Shown here piece by piece: positions 29,201 to 37,290 of a stretch of DNA of 64,000 nucleotides. Positions within the stretch are counted from its first letter, which is position 1, and each line of letters opens with the position of its first letter. The DNA lies in the NCBI RefSeq assembly GCF_014642915.1, contig NZ_BMJE01000002.1, positions 186,001-250,000 on the forward strand, given 5' to 3'. Below the pieces are notes generated by a model, which did not search any database, was not told the origin of the DNA, and was given only the letters and a program-made list of their open reading frames with translations. This DNA comes from Flavobacterium suaedae. Its GTDB lineage: Bacteria; Bacteroidota; Bacteroidia; Flavobacteriales; Flavobacteriaceae. The position numbers were made by a program, and so were the translations under genes.

Positions 29201-29930
29201 AATAAGCAATCAATCTGTAACAATAGAAGAAGGAGGTGCAACAGATGTTTATAAAACAGAATATCAATATCCTGTTGGAGGATATACGAACTCTCTTTTT
29301 ACACCTCAAGAAAACAGCACAATACTTAATATGGCAACCACCTACCATGTTATTAATAAACCGATAGTAGTAGCTACCTATAAAAATGACATACCGTTAC
29401 AAAAAACAGTTAAAAAATATAAAATTGAGGCAGCGCAGCCAGTAATTAAAGAAATAGAAACACTAAAAGGAAACATAACATCTACCGGAGAAGACAGAAT
29501 AGTATACCATCAATATGATGAATTAGGTAATCCGTTAGATGTATCTATGAAAGATGGAACCCACATATGTTATATATGGGGGTATAACAATACTTTCCCT
29601 GCTGTTAAATTGGAAGGTGTTCAATATTCAGATATACCAAGTTCGCTTAGGGATAATATAATAAATGCTACAGACCCTGTTAATTTTTCAGAGTCAGCTC
29701 TAATTGCAGCTCAGGACGCATTACGAACATATTATGATCAGCCCGGTTCAACAACAATGGTAACAACATTAGTATATGAACCTACAAGAGGTGTAGTAAC
29801 TTCCGTTACTGACCCAAGAGGAGATGTTCTACATTATGAGTATGATAATTTAGGAAGGCTTTTAACGGTAAAAGACAAAGACAACTATCTTCTTTCCAAA
29901 AACGAATACCATTACAGAACAGAGCAGTAA
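26280..29930 (+). CDS. RHS/YD-repeat shell protein, N-terminal half (protein A)
   Basis: The 1216-residue secreted protein has a signal peptide ending near residue 19 (IMAFGQ). The N-terminal region LPEVIPPSPTVASLMTFEEVPVDYYTG ... SLPIALKYNTQGVKV is typical of Bacteroidota proteins encoded just ahead of RHS proteins. A long beta-rich body follows, with TGTGWSLEAGGSISR, YKYYFGESGAIETT and HLYKITTNNGEELVSFNY. The last 150 residues contain YD/RHS repeats (VYHQYDELGNPLDVSMKDG, LHYEYDNLGRLLTVKDKDN). It ends at that repeat with no toxin tip and no T9SS sorting domain. The next RHS gene begins 28 bp later, so the two proteins plausibly build one shell, as TcB and TcC do in ABC toxins. That comparison is inference. 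Confidence 0.8.
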   Translation: MKQSFLFLLFLCSIMAFGQPSNHQEPSLPEVIPPSPTVASLMTFEEVPVDYYTGQPDISIPIYSKKLNGDMSLPIALKYNTQGVKVTSRSGWTGTGWSLEAGGSISRTVRGTADEANRNNSILTGVYNLPNDEFFSYDQLLVDDQISYSWYANGTNSHKYDSELDLYQFSILGATGRFVLVKGAYELEAKLLTKDQKVKIAITHNKTDVNGAYYKVTEITGFVITDANGYKYYFGESGAIETTTSTPYSSFVPQVGAGGGLNPDSGMRTTVHTSAWHLYKITTNNGEELVSFNYTTVNESYKELENRTEYILDNNIRDTYLSGGFEFEGGSNPNIVFNNGMLYPKSTTSGANTTVATKKLSQIVFRDDTKITFNTSGTHPEYIDSEDNRTGTILNGLSLYSASNTLWKTFAFAYTENNRLWLDKVTESTVGSQGGITEHSLDYKLEYNSKNLPEFGHGDSWGYKYVNPNNSFLYLENHLDGVLKRIVYPTGGVKDFEFEPHTYSYEGDQLLPEEETDKNPMNHINQSQSPYFYIQPSTAPTNFTSSFYIQYTQNINFNFNIIDQSYTQNPSSNIDGPDDEFDDEAEMEWHYGSWFFELEIQRYNSNTNQWEYNSATPIDQGNQSVNLAEGTYRVRIRFQINKTTTDSNIFLKTYVNFSYQNLKTGNQYNQFLVGGGLRIKEINFRENETTTESEKKLMYFYNTPYDVESTENLIGNITMLPELEPTGGVVSLPNPSDPHLISSGAVDGRSGSYSCEYFLPDQVFLKNLPSGGGNGQCSLVNVNYDIVTTQQNKQLTKGGFVSYKHVRVRETGKGYSYYNYKTPQDEPLTWSKCIYPFKDFPNIDYKRGWLLTKKVFNEQNQLLVEETNTYELREEEIAITRPLSSIACAWIKCYTNVDQYLEGTNPDIDLACLSNSIPPYNCGSTTPYFVGDQTLMAGSAPLKSKIKKEYFIDEEEVVMTQTETSYEYNPVNYQISNQSVTIEEGGATDVYKTEYQYPVGGYTNSLFTPQENSTILNMATTYHVINKPIVVATYKNDIPLQKTVKKYKIEAAQPVIKEIETLKGNITSTGEDRIVYHQYDELGNPLDVSMKDGTHICYIWGYNNTFPAVKLEGVQYSDIPSSLRDNIINATDPVNFSESALIAAQDALRTYYDQPGSTTMVTTLVYEPTRGVVTSVTDPRGDVLHYEYDNLGRLLTVKDKDNYLLSKNEYHYRTEQ

Positions 29931-29958
29931 TCCATCCCCTATTTAAAAAACGAAAGGC

Positions 29959-32900
29959 ATGAAAAAATTAATATATATTGTTACAGTACTGTTTCCGTTT
30001 CTGGTTCAGGCGCAGGTACAATCCCCAACACAAGATAAGAACTACGTTCTTACCTATACCTATAATAATGCTAATACTATATCTTCCTATTCATCACCTG
30101 TAGATACTACTGCAGCAAAGATTAATATAACCTATCTTGACGGGCTTGGTCGCCCTATACAACAAATCGCAGCAAGAGCATCAGGCGATGGTAAAGATAT
30201 TATTACCCATATAGAATATGACGCTAACGGAAGACAGGCAAAGCAATACTTACCTTATGCTTCAGATAACTATAATTTTGAATATGACCCTTATGCTTTA
30301 ACAAATACAGAGAATTTTTACAATACAACAAAGTACGAAAATACAACCAATCCATACAGCGAGACTTTCTTTGAAAGTTCCCCGTTAAACAGAACAACAA
30401 AACAATCTGCACCCGGAGAAGATTGGCGAGGAAACATAGATACCGACAATGACGTTGATAATGACGGAGATCATACTGTAAAATTTAAATACGGACTTAA
30501 TAAACATGGTGAAGTACGACGCTTTGGAGTAGCTTTTGGACAGACAAATGGACAGGAGGATACAGAAAAAACAACATTAATTTATAATAATTATTACTCC
30601 GCGAACCAGTTATACAAAACTATAACTAAAGATGAAAACTGGACACCCGACGATGGCAATAATAAAACCACAGAAGAATTTAAGGACAAATTAGGACGTT
30701 TAATTTTAAAACGAACTTACAATGAAGATCTTCCTCATGACACATATTATGTATATGATAGATTCTCTAATCTTACCTATGTAATACCGCCTCTTGCATC
30801 AGATGCTATTGTAGAAAGCACTGTGAATCAAGATAGACCTCAAGTTAATTCTTCATGGGTGAGGCTTGCTATGGTTGATATGCAATTAGCTGAAGATTAT
30901 GAAAGGTATTTATTAGATTATGATAATAGTGAAATACTTAACTTAGATTTAATGGATAAGTATGGAGGCCAGGGAGGTTTTTCTGTAATTCCTCAACAAG
31001 ATGGCACACTTACTATGACAATAAATATTGCTACATACCAAGCAATGGAATATAAAGTAGGTTCAATATTCGATTTGAAAGATTTAGGCGTATTTAAAGA
31101 CACGGAATTAGGAAGAATATCCGGTACCGATTATGCATATACTTTCCTTATAAGAAACAACCAAATAACTGTAGAGGGTGGTGGTAAAGTACCTTCATTA
31201 AATACCAGTTTTAATAGTGCCCAAAAATTAGATTATTATAGAAATTATCCGTGGACAGCTTTTTGTAAAGCTGATCCAAAAGTAGCTGAAAAATACAATA
31301 GTGATATTTCTGCATTAGATAATAGTGAAATATTAACAACATATACTCCAAACGAATATGGAGCTATGGGGGGAATGTCAATAAGCGTAGATGAAAATGA
31401 CTTGGTTACATTATCTATAAATCTTTCTTCCACAAACGCACTAGAGTTTAATCAAGGTAATACTGTTTTATTGCCATTAGAAAGGAGTTTACCTAATATT
31501 GATTTCGGCACATTAAGTGGGGAAGGCTATAGCTATAATCTTTCTATACTTAACAATAATATTTATATAAGCGGAGCAGGAGGAAGTTTTAAAACCCTTA
31601 ACTTTTCAGGAGCTATAAACGCAACAATATCGTTTTCTATAAAACAAGAAGTTGTTGACGGTTTATGTTATATATATCATTACGATGATCGCAACCGCGT
31701 GGTAGAGAAACACATACCCGGTGCAAATTGGACTCATATTGTATATGACAAGTTAGACCGCCCTGTATTGACACAAGACGAAAACCTGAGAGTAGAAGGG
31801 AAATGGCTGTTTACCAAGTATGACCCGATAGGAAGAGTTGCCTATACAGGGTTGTATACAAGCCCGACTAGTGAAGACAGGTATGCTATTAAAACGGCAG
31901 TAGCAAGTAACACCTCGTTATTTGAAACACGTACTACTTCGTTTTTTACTAATGGAGGCACTGATATAAATTACAGCAACAAAATTTTCCCTAACAACAA
32001 TATAGAGGTTCTTACAGTTGCTTATTATGACGATTATGATTTTGAAAGTTCGGGTATTACAGTACCCACTCCACCACCTTATCCTGCTTATACCACAGCA
32101 ACTAAAGGATTAGCTACAGGAGGCAAGGTAAGAGTGCTTGACGGGACTTTTGCAGACGACACTGCCAATAATTGGATAGTATCCGTTTCTGCATTTGATG
32201 AAAAAGCAAGACCAAACTGGAGTCAGGTTAAAAATCACTATCTAGGAACAGATGATATTGTAAAAACAGGGTTTGATTTTACCGGTAGAGTTGGAGGTAC
32301 AGTAAGAGAACATATGCGAGGAACACTTCCTGAACTTGTGGTATATGACAGTTTCCGGTATGACAATCAAGACCGATTGTTGCTCCATAAACAATCCCAA
32401 ACCCCACAAAGCGGATGGAATATAGGACCTTACCAGCACATAATAGCCCAAAATGAGTATGATGAGTTGGGGAGATTAAGTCAAAAAGGAGTTGGCGGAA
32501 AAGGCGGAGGTTATAGTAATGAAAACCGACTGCAAACAGTAGATTATACCTATAACATACGCGGATGGTTAAATAAGATAAATGATCCTGATAACTCACT
32601 AACAGATGATTTATTTGCTTTTAAAATAAACTATAATAACAAAGAAGAAGCCGCTGCTACAGGACTGTATAACGGTAATATAAGCGAAACCTACTGGAGA
32701 AGTAAAACGGACAACGTAAAGAAAGGTTACTTCTACCAATATGATGCACTAAACCGTATAGAATTAGCTAAGTACAAGAGTGGACTGCCCACACCACCAC
32801 TTCGTCAGCAAATAGTAGATTACAGCACCCAAAATATAGAATATGACAAAAACGGAAACATATATAAACTTAAACGTTATGGGCTTGCAAACGCATCGTT

Positions 32901-34896
32901 ACCGGCTGTTTATGATGTTATTGATGATTTGACTTATTCTTATTTACCTAACAGTAACCAGCTAAAATACGTACACGACTCTGCAAATACCACGCTGGGC
33001 TTTACCGAACCCACTAGCAACAATAACCAGGATTATAGCTATGATACCAATGGTAACATGCTGAAAGACCTTAACAAGGGAATAGGTACTGTACCTGGAA
33101 ATGAAATAAAATATAATTATTTAAACCTACCAATGGAAATAGGCTTTAGTGGCGACCAAAACGGTAGAATTAATTACGTGTATGACGCTACAGGAGCAAA
33201 ATTGCAAAAAAAGGTAAACGATAATAATAATGTAACTATAACAGATTATGCGGCAGGGCTTATATACGAAAATGGAGTATTAAAGTCGTTAGCTCATCCT
33301 GAAGGTTATGCCCGAGTGCCTGCAGTTGAAAATAATGAATACAACCCCGATGATTTTGAGTACATTTACCAATACAAAGACCATTTGGGTAATGTACGAT
33401 TAAGTTATACAGGAACCCCGCAGGTAGTGGTGGATGGTAATTTTAGTAGCAGTACCGAAGGGTTTACAGCAAAAGGGCTATCAGGTGCTACCTATTCAGC
33501 ACAAATACAATATGGCGAATTAGTAGTAACCGCAAAAGAAGAATATGGAGGCGTAAGAAGAAACCTTGCAACCAACGCCACTGTCGGCGATGTATATGAA
33601 ATAAGGCTGATAGTAGATAGAGGAACAACTGATGTAGTAAGACTATTTATGACTGAAGGAGGAGACCCCAATACACCGGAATGGCAAGAATATTTAATTC
33701 AAAATTTAGAGCCTGGTATTCAGGAAATTAGTTTTACCTATGTAGTAGCCGAAACAGGAAGCCTATCCTTAAATCTCGATAAAACACCTGATAGCTCACT
33801 ACTAGGTGTAGAAACTACCTTTAAGATACTGGATGCAGAAATTGAGAAGGTAAACTTCGAAATACTGGAAGAAAACAGTTACTATGCTTTTGGAATGAAG
33901 CATGAGGGATATAATGTTGTAAATGCTACTGATCCTGCCCTGAAGTATAAGTACAATGGTAAAGAATTGCAGGATGAGATGGGGCTTGGTTGGTATGATT
34001 ACCAAGCACGTAATTACGACCCTGCACTAGGCAGATGGTTTAATATTGACCCTTTGGCAGAGACATCAAGAAGATATTCGCCATATACCTATGCGTTGGA
34101 TAACCCTGTGTACTTCATCGACCCTGATGGGATGATGGCAGAAGGGAGTGGTGGCTCTGACCAACTTGAATTGGACGATGTTGATGTGAATGTAGATATG
34201 GGGTATGGCAGGAAGACAAATGTAAGAAACTCTACTGCAGCAGTCAATTATTCGGGGGCTTCTATCAGCTTGAACAGCTCTGGACAGAAGAAAGCGAACA
34301 AAATGTTTGAAAATGAAGTTGGAAAACTAGCATTAGGAACAGAGGGGAGGTTTGCATATGATAGAGATATAAGTAGTATGCCTGATGGAGAAAGAGAGCA
34401 ATATATTAAAGATATGAGATATGAAGTAGGAATGGCAAATGCTTTATATAATCAAGCAGGGGATCCTGATATGAGATATAGTATGTGGGTGCGTGAATTT
34501 ATAGCAGGGGAATTTGTACCAGTCGTTGCATCATACGAATGGGACTATGATGTTGTGAGCATAAGTTCCCTAGCATTTATAACTAATTTGAGTCTATTTT
34601 CAACTATTATGCATGAAGGAATGCATGCGTATGATGATTGGAATAATATAGCCTATCAATGGGGATGGTACGAAAATACTTCTATGCCGAGACATATAAG
34701 AGCTTTACTTGAGCATAGAGCATATAGCATGCAAAGATTGATTGGCGGATCTAATTTTGGCTATAAACCACCAAGCAGTCAAGGTGAAACTGATAACAAC
34801 TATTATAATAGATATACTGAAACTGCTAAAAGTTATTTATATTATGGGAGCGCTCATCTTAGTGATACTGAATTACTTCAAATTTTAAAAGATTAA
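29959..34896 (+). CDS. RHS-repeat toxin-like protein with zinc-peptidase tip (protein B)
   Basis: The 1645-residue protein has a signal peptide ending near 20 (LVQAQ). A DUF6443-like start follows (YLDGLGRPIQQIAARASGDGKDI in part) and then many YD repeats. Residues about 310-560 hold a twofold inserted domain (LLDYDNSEILNLDL... and ALDNSEILTTYTP...). The RHS-associated core (about 1131-1390) includes a beta-sandwich-like insert, the YKYNGKELQDE and YDPALGRWFN signatures, and the DPDGM boundary. After it, residues about 1391-1645 form the variable tip with MGYGRK and HEGMH at 1552-1556, a zincin HExxH motif. A downstream LEHRAYS could supply the third ligand. By RHS architecture I infer a toxin tip enclosed in the shell. 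The candidate immunity gene starts 6 bp later. Confidence 0.85.
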   Translation: MKKLIYIVTVLFPFLVQAQVQSPTQDKNYVLTYTYNNANTISSYSSPVDTTAAKINITYLDGLGRPIQQIAARASGDGKDIITHIEYDANGRQAKQYLPYASDNYNFEYDPYALTNTENFYNTTKYENTTNPYSETFFESSPLNRTTKQSAPGEDWRGNIDTDNDVDNDGDHTVKFKYGLNKHGEVRRFGVAFGQTNGQEDTEKTTLIYNNYYSANQLYKTITKDENWTPDDGNNKTTEEFKDKLGRLILKRTYNEDLPHDTYYVYDRFSNLTYVIPPLASDAIVESTVNQDRPQVNSSWVRLAMVDMQLAEDYERYLLDYDNSEILNLDLMDKYGGQGGFSVIPQQDGTLTMTINIATYQAMEYKVGSIFDLKDLGVFKDTELGRISGTDYAYTFLIRNNQITVEGGGKVPSLNTSFNSAQKLDYYRNYPWTAFCKADPKVAEKYNSDISALDNSEILTTYTPNEYGAMGGMSISVDENDLVTLSINLSSTNALEFNQGNTVLLPLERSLPNIDFGTLSGEGYSYNLSILNNNIYISGAGGSFKTLNFSGAINATISFSIKQEVVDGLCYIYHYDDRNRVVEKHIPGANWTHIVYDKLDRPVLTQDENLRVEGKWLFTKYDPIGRVAYTGLYTSPTSEDRYAIKTAVASNTSLFETRTTSFFTNGGTDINYSNKIFPNNNIEVLTVAYYDDYDFESSGITVPTPPPYPAYTTATKGLATGGKVRVLDGTFADDTANNWIVSVSAFDEKARPNWSQVKNHYLGTDDIVKTGFDFTGRVGGTVREHMRGTLPELVVYDSFRYDNQDRLLLHKQSQTPQSGWNIGPYQHIIAQNEYDELGRLSQKGVGGKGGGYSNENRLQTVDYTYNIRGWLNKINDPDNSLTDDLFAFKINYNNKEEAAATGLYNGNISETYWRSKTDNVKKGYFYQYDALNRIELAKYKSGLPTPPLRQQIVDYSTQNIEYDKNGNIYKLKRYGLANASLPAVYDVIDDLTYSYLPNSNQLKYVHDSANTTLGFTEPTSNNNQDYSYDTNGNMLKDLNKGIGTVPGNEIKYNYLNLPMEIGFSGDQNGRINYVYDATGAKLQKKVNDNNNVTITDYAAGLIYENGVLKSLAHPEGYARVPAVENNEYNPDDFEYIYQYKDHLGNVRLSYTGTPQVVVDGNFSSSTEGFTAKGLSGATYSAQIQYGELVVTAKEEYGGVRRNLATNATVGDVYEIRLIVDRGTTDVVRLFMTEGGDPNTPEWQEYLIQNLEPGIQEISFTYVVAETGSLSLNLDKTPDSSLLGVETTFKILDAEIEKVNFEILEENSYYAFGMKHEGYNVVNATDPALKYKYNGKELQDEMGLGWYDYQARNYDPALGRWFNIDPLAETSRRYSPYTYALDNPVYFIDPDGMMAEGSGGSDQLELDDVDVNVDMGYGRKTNVRNSTAAVNYSGASISLNSSGQKKANKMFENEVGKLALGTEGRFAYDRDISSMPDGEREQYIKDMRYEVGMANALYNQAGDPDMRYSMWVREFIAGEFVPVVASYEWDYDVVSISSLAFITNLSLFSTIMHEGMHAYDDWNNIAYQWGWYENTSMPRHIRALLEHRAYSMQRLIGGSNFGYKPPSSQGETDNNYYNRYTETAKSYLYYGSAHLSDTELLQILKD
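33370..34133 (+). repeat. RHS-core segment repeated in the downstream cassettes
   Basis: The segment encoding KDHLGNVRLSYTG through DPDGM recurs almost unchanged at 37274-38038 (cassette 3), and in part at about 40950-41490 (cassette 5). A shorter end piece (from MKHEGYNV) recurs at 35715-35950 and 39347-39590. These direct repeats provide homology for swapping tips into the full-length gene. Confidence 0.85.
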
Positions 34897-34902
34897 TAAT
34901 AT

Positions 34903-35613
34903 ATGAAATATTTTGTCATATTTTTTAGCATTGTAATGGCTTTTTCAAGTTGTGTAACAAAAAAAGAAGGAGTAAAATTAACTGTACTTAATAATGAGTT
35001 ATACTATACTAAAAGTAGTAAACCAGATGGTACTAAACAGAAAAGCACCACAAATTTAATCAAATATAAAATATCAAATCATACTAATAAAAAACTACTT
35101 TTTTTCGCAAGAGATTTGAATTTAAGTAATATAGTTGGTATAAAAACATTCATAAAGTCAGGTGACAAAAGAATAAGTGGTCACAATAAATCAATAAGTT
35201 TTCATATTTCAGATAGCTGTTATTTTCATACTTTAAATACAATGACAGATGTTTTACTGGATAAGAATTTGAAATTAAAAACCCTTGGATACAGTGTAAC
35301 TGAATATATTGAGAAATACCATTCTCAAACTTTTATCATAAACCCACATGAAAGCTGGACTTTTGAAGCACTACTAACATTACCAGTAATAGTTGAGGGA
35401 AATATGTATTTAGATATTCTTCCATATGAAGTAGACTTAGACCCTTCACGGGTAAATAAACTCCTATTGGAGTATGAAGTCCCCTCATTAACTATAAAAT
35501 GTTTATCGAAAAATGAACTTGAAGAACTAAGAAAAAATGGGGTCGAAGTTTATTTGGGGAAATTAATCTCAAATGAGGTTCTGCTAAAGCCAGTTGATAG
35601 TGGTTCAAATTAG
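34903..35613 (+). CDS. Predicted lipoprotein, candidate immunity protein 1
   Basis: The 236-residue protein has a lipoprotein signal with lipobox FSSC (Cys17). The mature part is beta-rich and of no family known to me. It starts 6 bp after protein B, the position of immunity genes in RHS and other polymorphic toxin loci. Its last residues, VDSGSN, and its TAG stop are encoded by the junction repeat at 35596-35618. The original C terminus may therefore have been altered when the next cassette arrived. Protection against the zinc-peptidase tip in the envelope is inferred. Confidence 0.65.
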   Translation: MKYFVIFFSIVMAFSSCVTKKEGVKLTVLNNELYYTKSSKPDGTKQKSTTNLIKYKISNHTNKKLLFFARDLNLSNIVGIKTFIKSGDKRISGHNKSISFHISDSCYFHTLNTMTDVLLDKNLKLKTLGYSVTEYIEKYHSQTFIINPHESWTFEALLTLPVIVEGNMYLDILPYEVDLDPSRVNKLLLEYEVPSLTIKCLSKNELEELRKNGVEVYLGKLISNEVLLKPVDSGSN

Positions 35614-35618
35614 TTGAT
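35596..35618 (+). repeat. Cassette junction repeat J1 (IS1-terminus-like)
   Basis: A 23-nt sequence ending TTCAAATTAGTTGAT. The same sequence recurs at 39228-39250 and 41879-41901, with a diverged copy at 37223-37245 and an eroded one ahead of the IS1-type transposase at 42034-42056. It contains the stop codon of the upstream gene. Confidence 0.85.
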
Positions 35619-36135
35619 GATTAATAAATGTTATTTGGTTTGTTGATTTTCAGTGAACTAAAATGAAAATAGGATTTAAGAAAGGTGTACAATTAGGTAT
35701 ACCTTTCTGCGATTATGAAACACGAAGGGTATAATGTTACAACCGCTACTGAACCTGCCTTGAAGTATAAGTGCAATGGTAAATAATTGCAGGATGAACT
35801 GGAACTTGGCTGGTATGACTACCAAGCAAGGAACTATGAACCTACTATAGGGCGTTGGTTTAATGTTGATCCATTGGCACAGACATCAAGAAGGTATTCG
35901 CAATATACCTATTGCCTTGATAACCCTGTGTACTTTATAGACCCTGATGGGATGATGGCAGAAGGAAGTGGTCTTGAAATGGACGATCTAGAGACAACTA
36001 TTGATATAGGATATGGTAGGACAGCCAGTTCAAAAACCGCTACTTTTGGTTTGAGTGGTTTTGGTTCGAAAACTCAACTTAGTAAAAAAGGAGAAACAAA
36101 GTTAGACAGGCAATTAGATGCTGCTTTCCCTAAAG
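35604..36135 (+). repeat. 532-bp direct repeat, copy A
   Basis: Nearly identical to 39236-39766. It spans the junction, a 96-nt non-coding spacer, the short RHS-core restart and the first part of the tip up to LDRQLDAAFPK. Both copies share the same nonsense codon, which indicates duplication after the cassette had become an orphan. Confidence 0.85.
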
Positions 36136-36680
36136 ATGCTGATCATCCTGAAGGGGCTGATTCTAGAGCTCCTTTTGCAGAGTCAACAGTAAATGAAATA
36201 ATCAATAAAGTCCCTATTCTAAAAGATTTAAGTAATTTGTTTGGGGATGAGTTTGGTTATAAATTAGAGTTTAGTATAAATAGCAATTTTCAGCATTCAA
36301 GTGGGGCTGATGCGATAACAGATATTAGACGTAACGGAAACGATGTTACACACGAAGAATTAATGGGAGAAAGCCCCTATATCATTTTTTATGGAGCTTC
36401 ATTTAATGAAAAATATAGAGGTCTAGGACATACGATATTACATGAATTTGGGCATGTATTTAGTTTCTTATCTAAAAATTTCTATTCAAACTATTTAAGT
36501 GAAGTCAATCATTGGAATAGAGCGGTATATTTAGATGAACTTTTTGTTTACAAATTTGCTTTCAAGCATGGAGGTCATGATCCATTTTATTACCCCTCTT
36601 ATGATATTTCTATGTTTAAGTACCTTAAATCAAAAAGGGAAGAATCTTTATATAGATTTTTTTCTAATAAAAAATTTTAA
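35715..36680 (+). pseudogene. Orphan RHS tip cassette 2, HExxH metallopeptidase type
   Basis: Reading from ATG 35715 gives MKHEGYNVTTATEPALKYK, homologous to residues about 1313 on of protein B. A TAA at 35784-35786 then replaces the Glu codon of NGKE. The frame is open after it (35787-36680, TTG), with QDELELGWYDYQARNYEP, the DPDGM boundary and a 240-residue tip. The tip starts with DIGYGRTASS and has HEFGH at residues 219-223 of the open part, followed by LDELFVYKFAF, a possible third-ligand region. It lacks a signal peptide and its own shell, so as it stands it is a silent donor. The lipoprotein gene 36682 starts one base after the stop. Confidence 0.7.
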
Positions 36681-36681
36681 A

Positions 36682-37218
36682 ATGAATCAAGTAAAGTTTC
36701 TATCAAAAATTATTTTAATTGTATTTATAACTTACCTGTATGGGTGTAATTCAAAGAGAGACGAAAGTGTACCAAGAGAATCTGAGTATACGTCTAAGTT
36801 AGATAGTATTAGTATTATCTATTACAAATTAAATACGATTCCTAGATTTAATGAAGTAATTACACTCGAGCAAGAAAAAACTAAGAATTATTTAAAAGAA
36901 GTTTATTCTTATGATAAATTACAAGAAAATAAAGATTCAATATTTATTTATAAAGACTCTATCATTTTTAATACTAATAAAATACAGTTTTTAAACGAAA
37001 AAATTTATGAAAGCAGTCTCGGAAATATTACTGTTAGAAAGTATGTAGTAGATAATGTCTATAGTTCTTCAAACCTTTACTTTAATAATAAAAATGAGCT
37101 TTTAATGAGTAGATCAATTTCTTCAAATAATGTTGTTGAATATCATAATGACAGTACTCCTGAGAATATATACTCTTCAATTCTTAACGATTCTATTTTC
37201 TTTAGACCAGAATGGTAG
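36682..37218 (+). CDS. Predicted lipoprotein, candidate immunity protein 2
   Basis: The 178-residue protein starts at ATG 36682; the same frame is open farther upstream, but only this start gives a lipoprotein signal (lipobox YLYGC). The mature part is Asn/Ser-rich. It shares the blocks KDSIIFN, V-R-KY, SSNLY, VVEYHND and NDSIFF with candidate immunity protein 4, which follows a similar HEFGH tip. A one-base gap after cassette 2 suggests the pair moved together. Confidence 0.65.
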   Translation: MNQVKFLSKIILIVFITYLYGCNSKRDESVPRESEYTSKLDSISIIYYKLNTIPRFNEVITLEQEKTKNYLKEVYSYDKLQENKDSIFIYKDSIIFNTNKIQFLNEKIYESSLGNITVRKYVVDNVYSSSNLYFNNKNELLMSRSISSNNVVEYHNDSTPENIYSSILNDSIFFRPEW

Positions 37219-37222
37219 TTTT

Positions 37223-37245
37223 GGTAATAATTCAAACTAGTTGAT
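37223..37245 (+). repeat. Cassette junction repeat J2 (diverged)
   Basis: A 23-nt copy that ends TTCAAACTAGTTGAT and begins GGTAATAA. It lies 4 bp after the immunity 2 stop and is followed at once by RHS-core homology (GAATTTGAGTATAT). Confidence 0.7.
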
Positions 37246-37290
37246 GAATACAACCGATGAATTTGAGTATATATCCAGTACAAAGACCAT

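Noticed and set aside
26280..29930. YD repeats as a DNA-level repeat or CRISPR-like array
   Set aside because: The repetition is at the protein level with variable spacing; there are no identical short repeats with unique spacers.
29959..34896. A T9SS sorting domain on the RHS proteins, given sprA in the same window
   Set aside because: Neither RHS protein ends in a T9SS C-terminal domain; A ends on YD repeats and B and the cassettes end in the tips.
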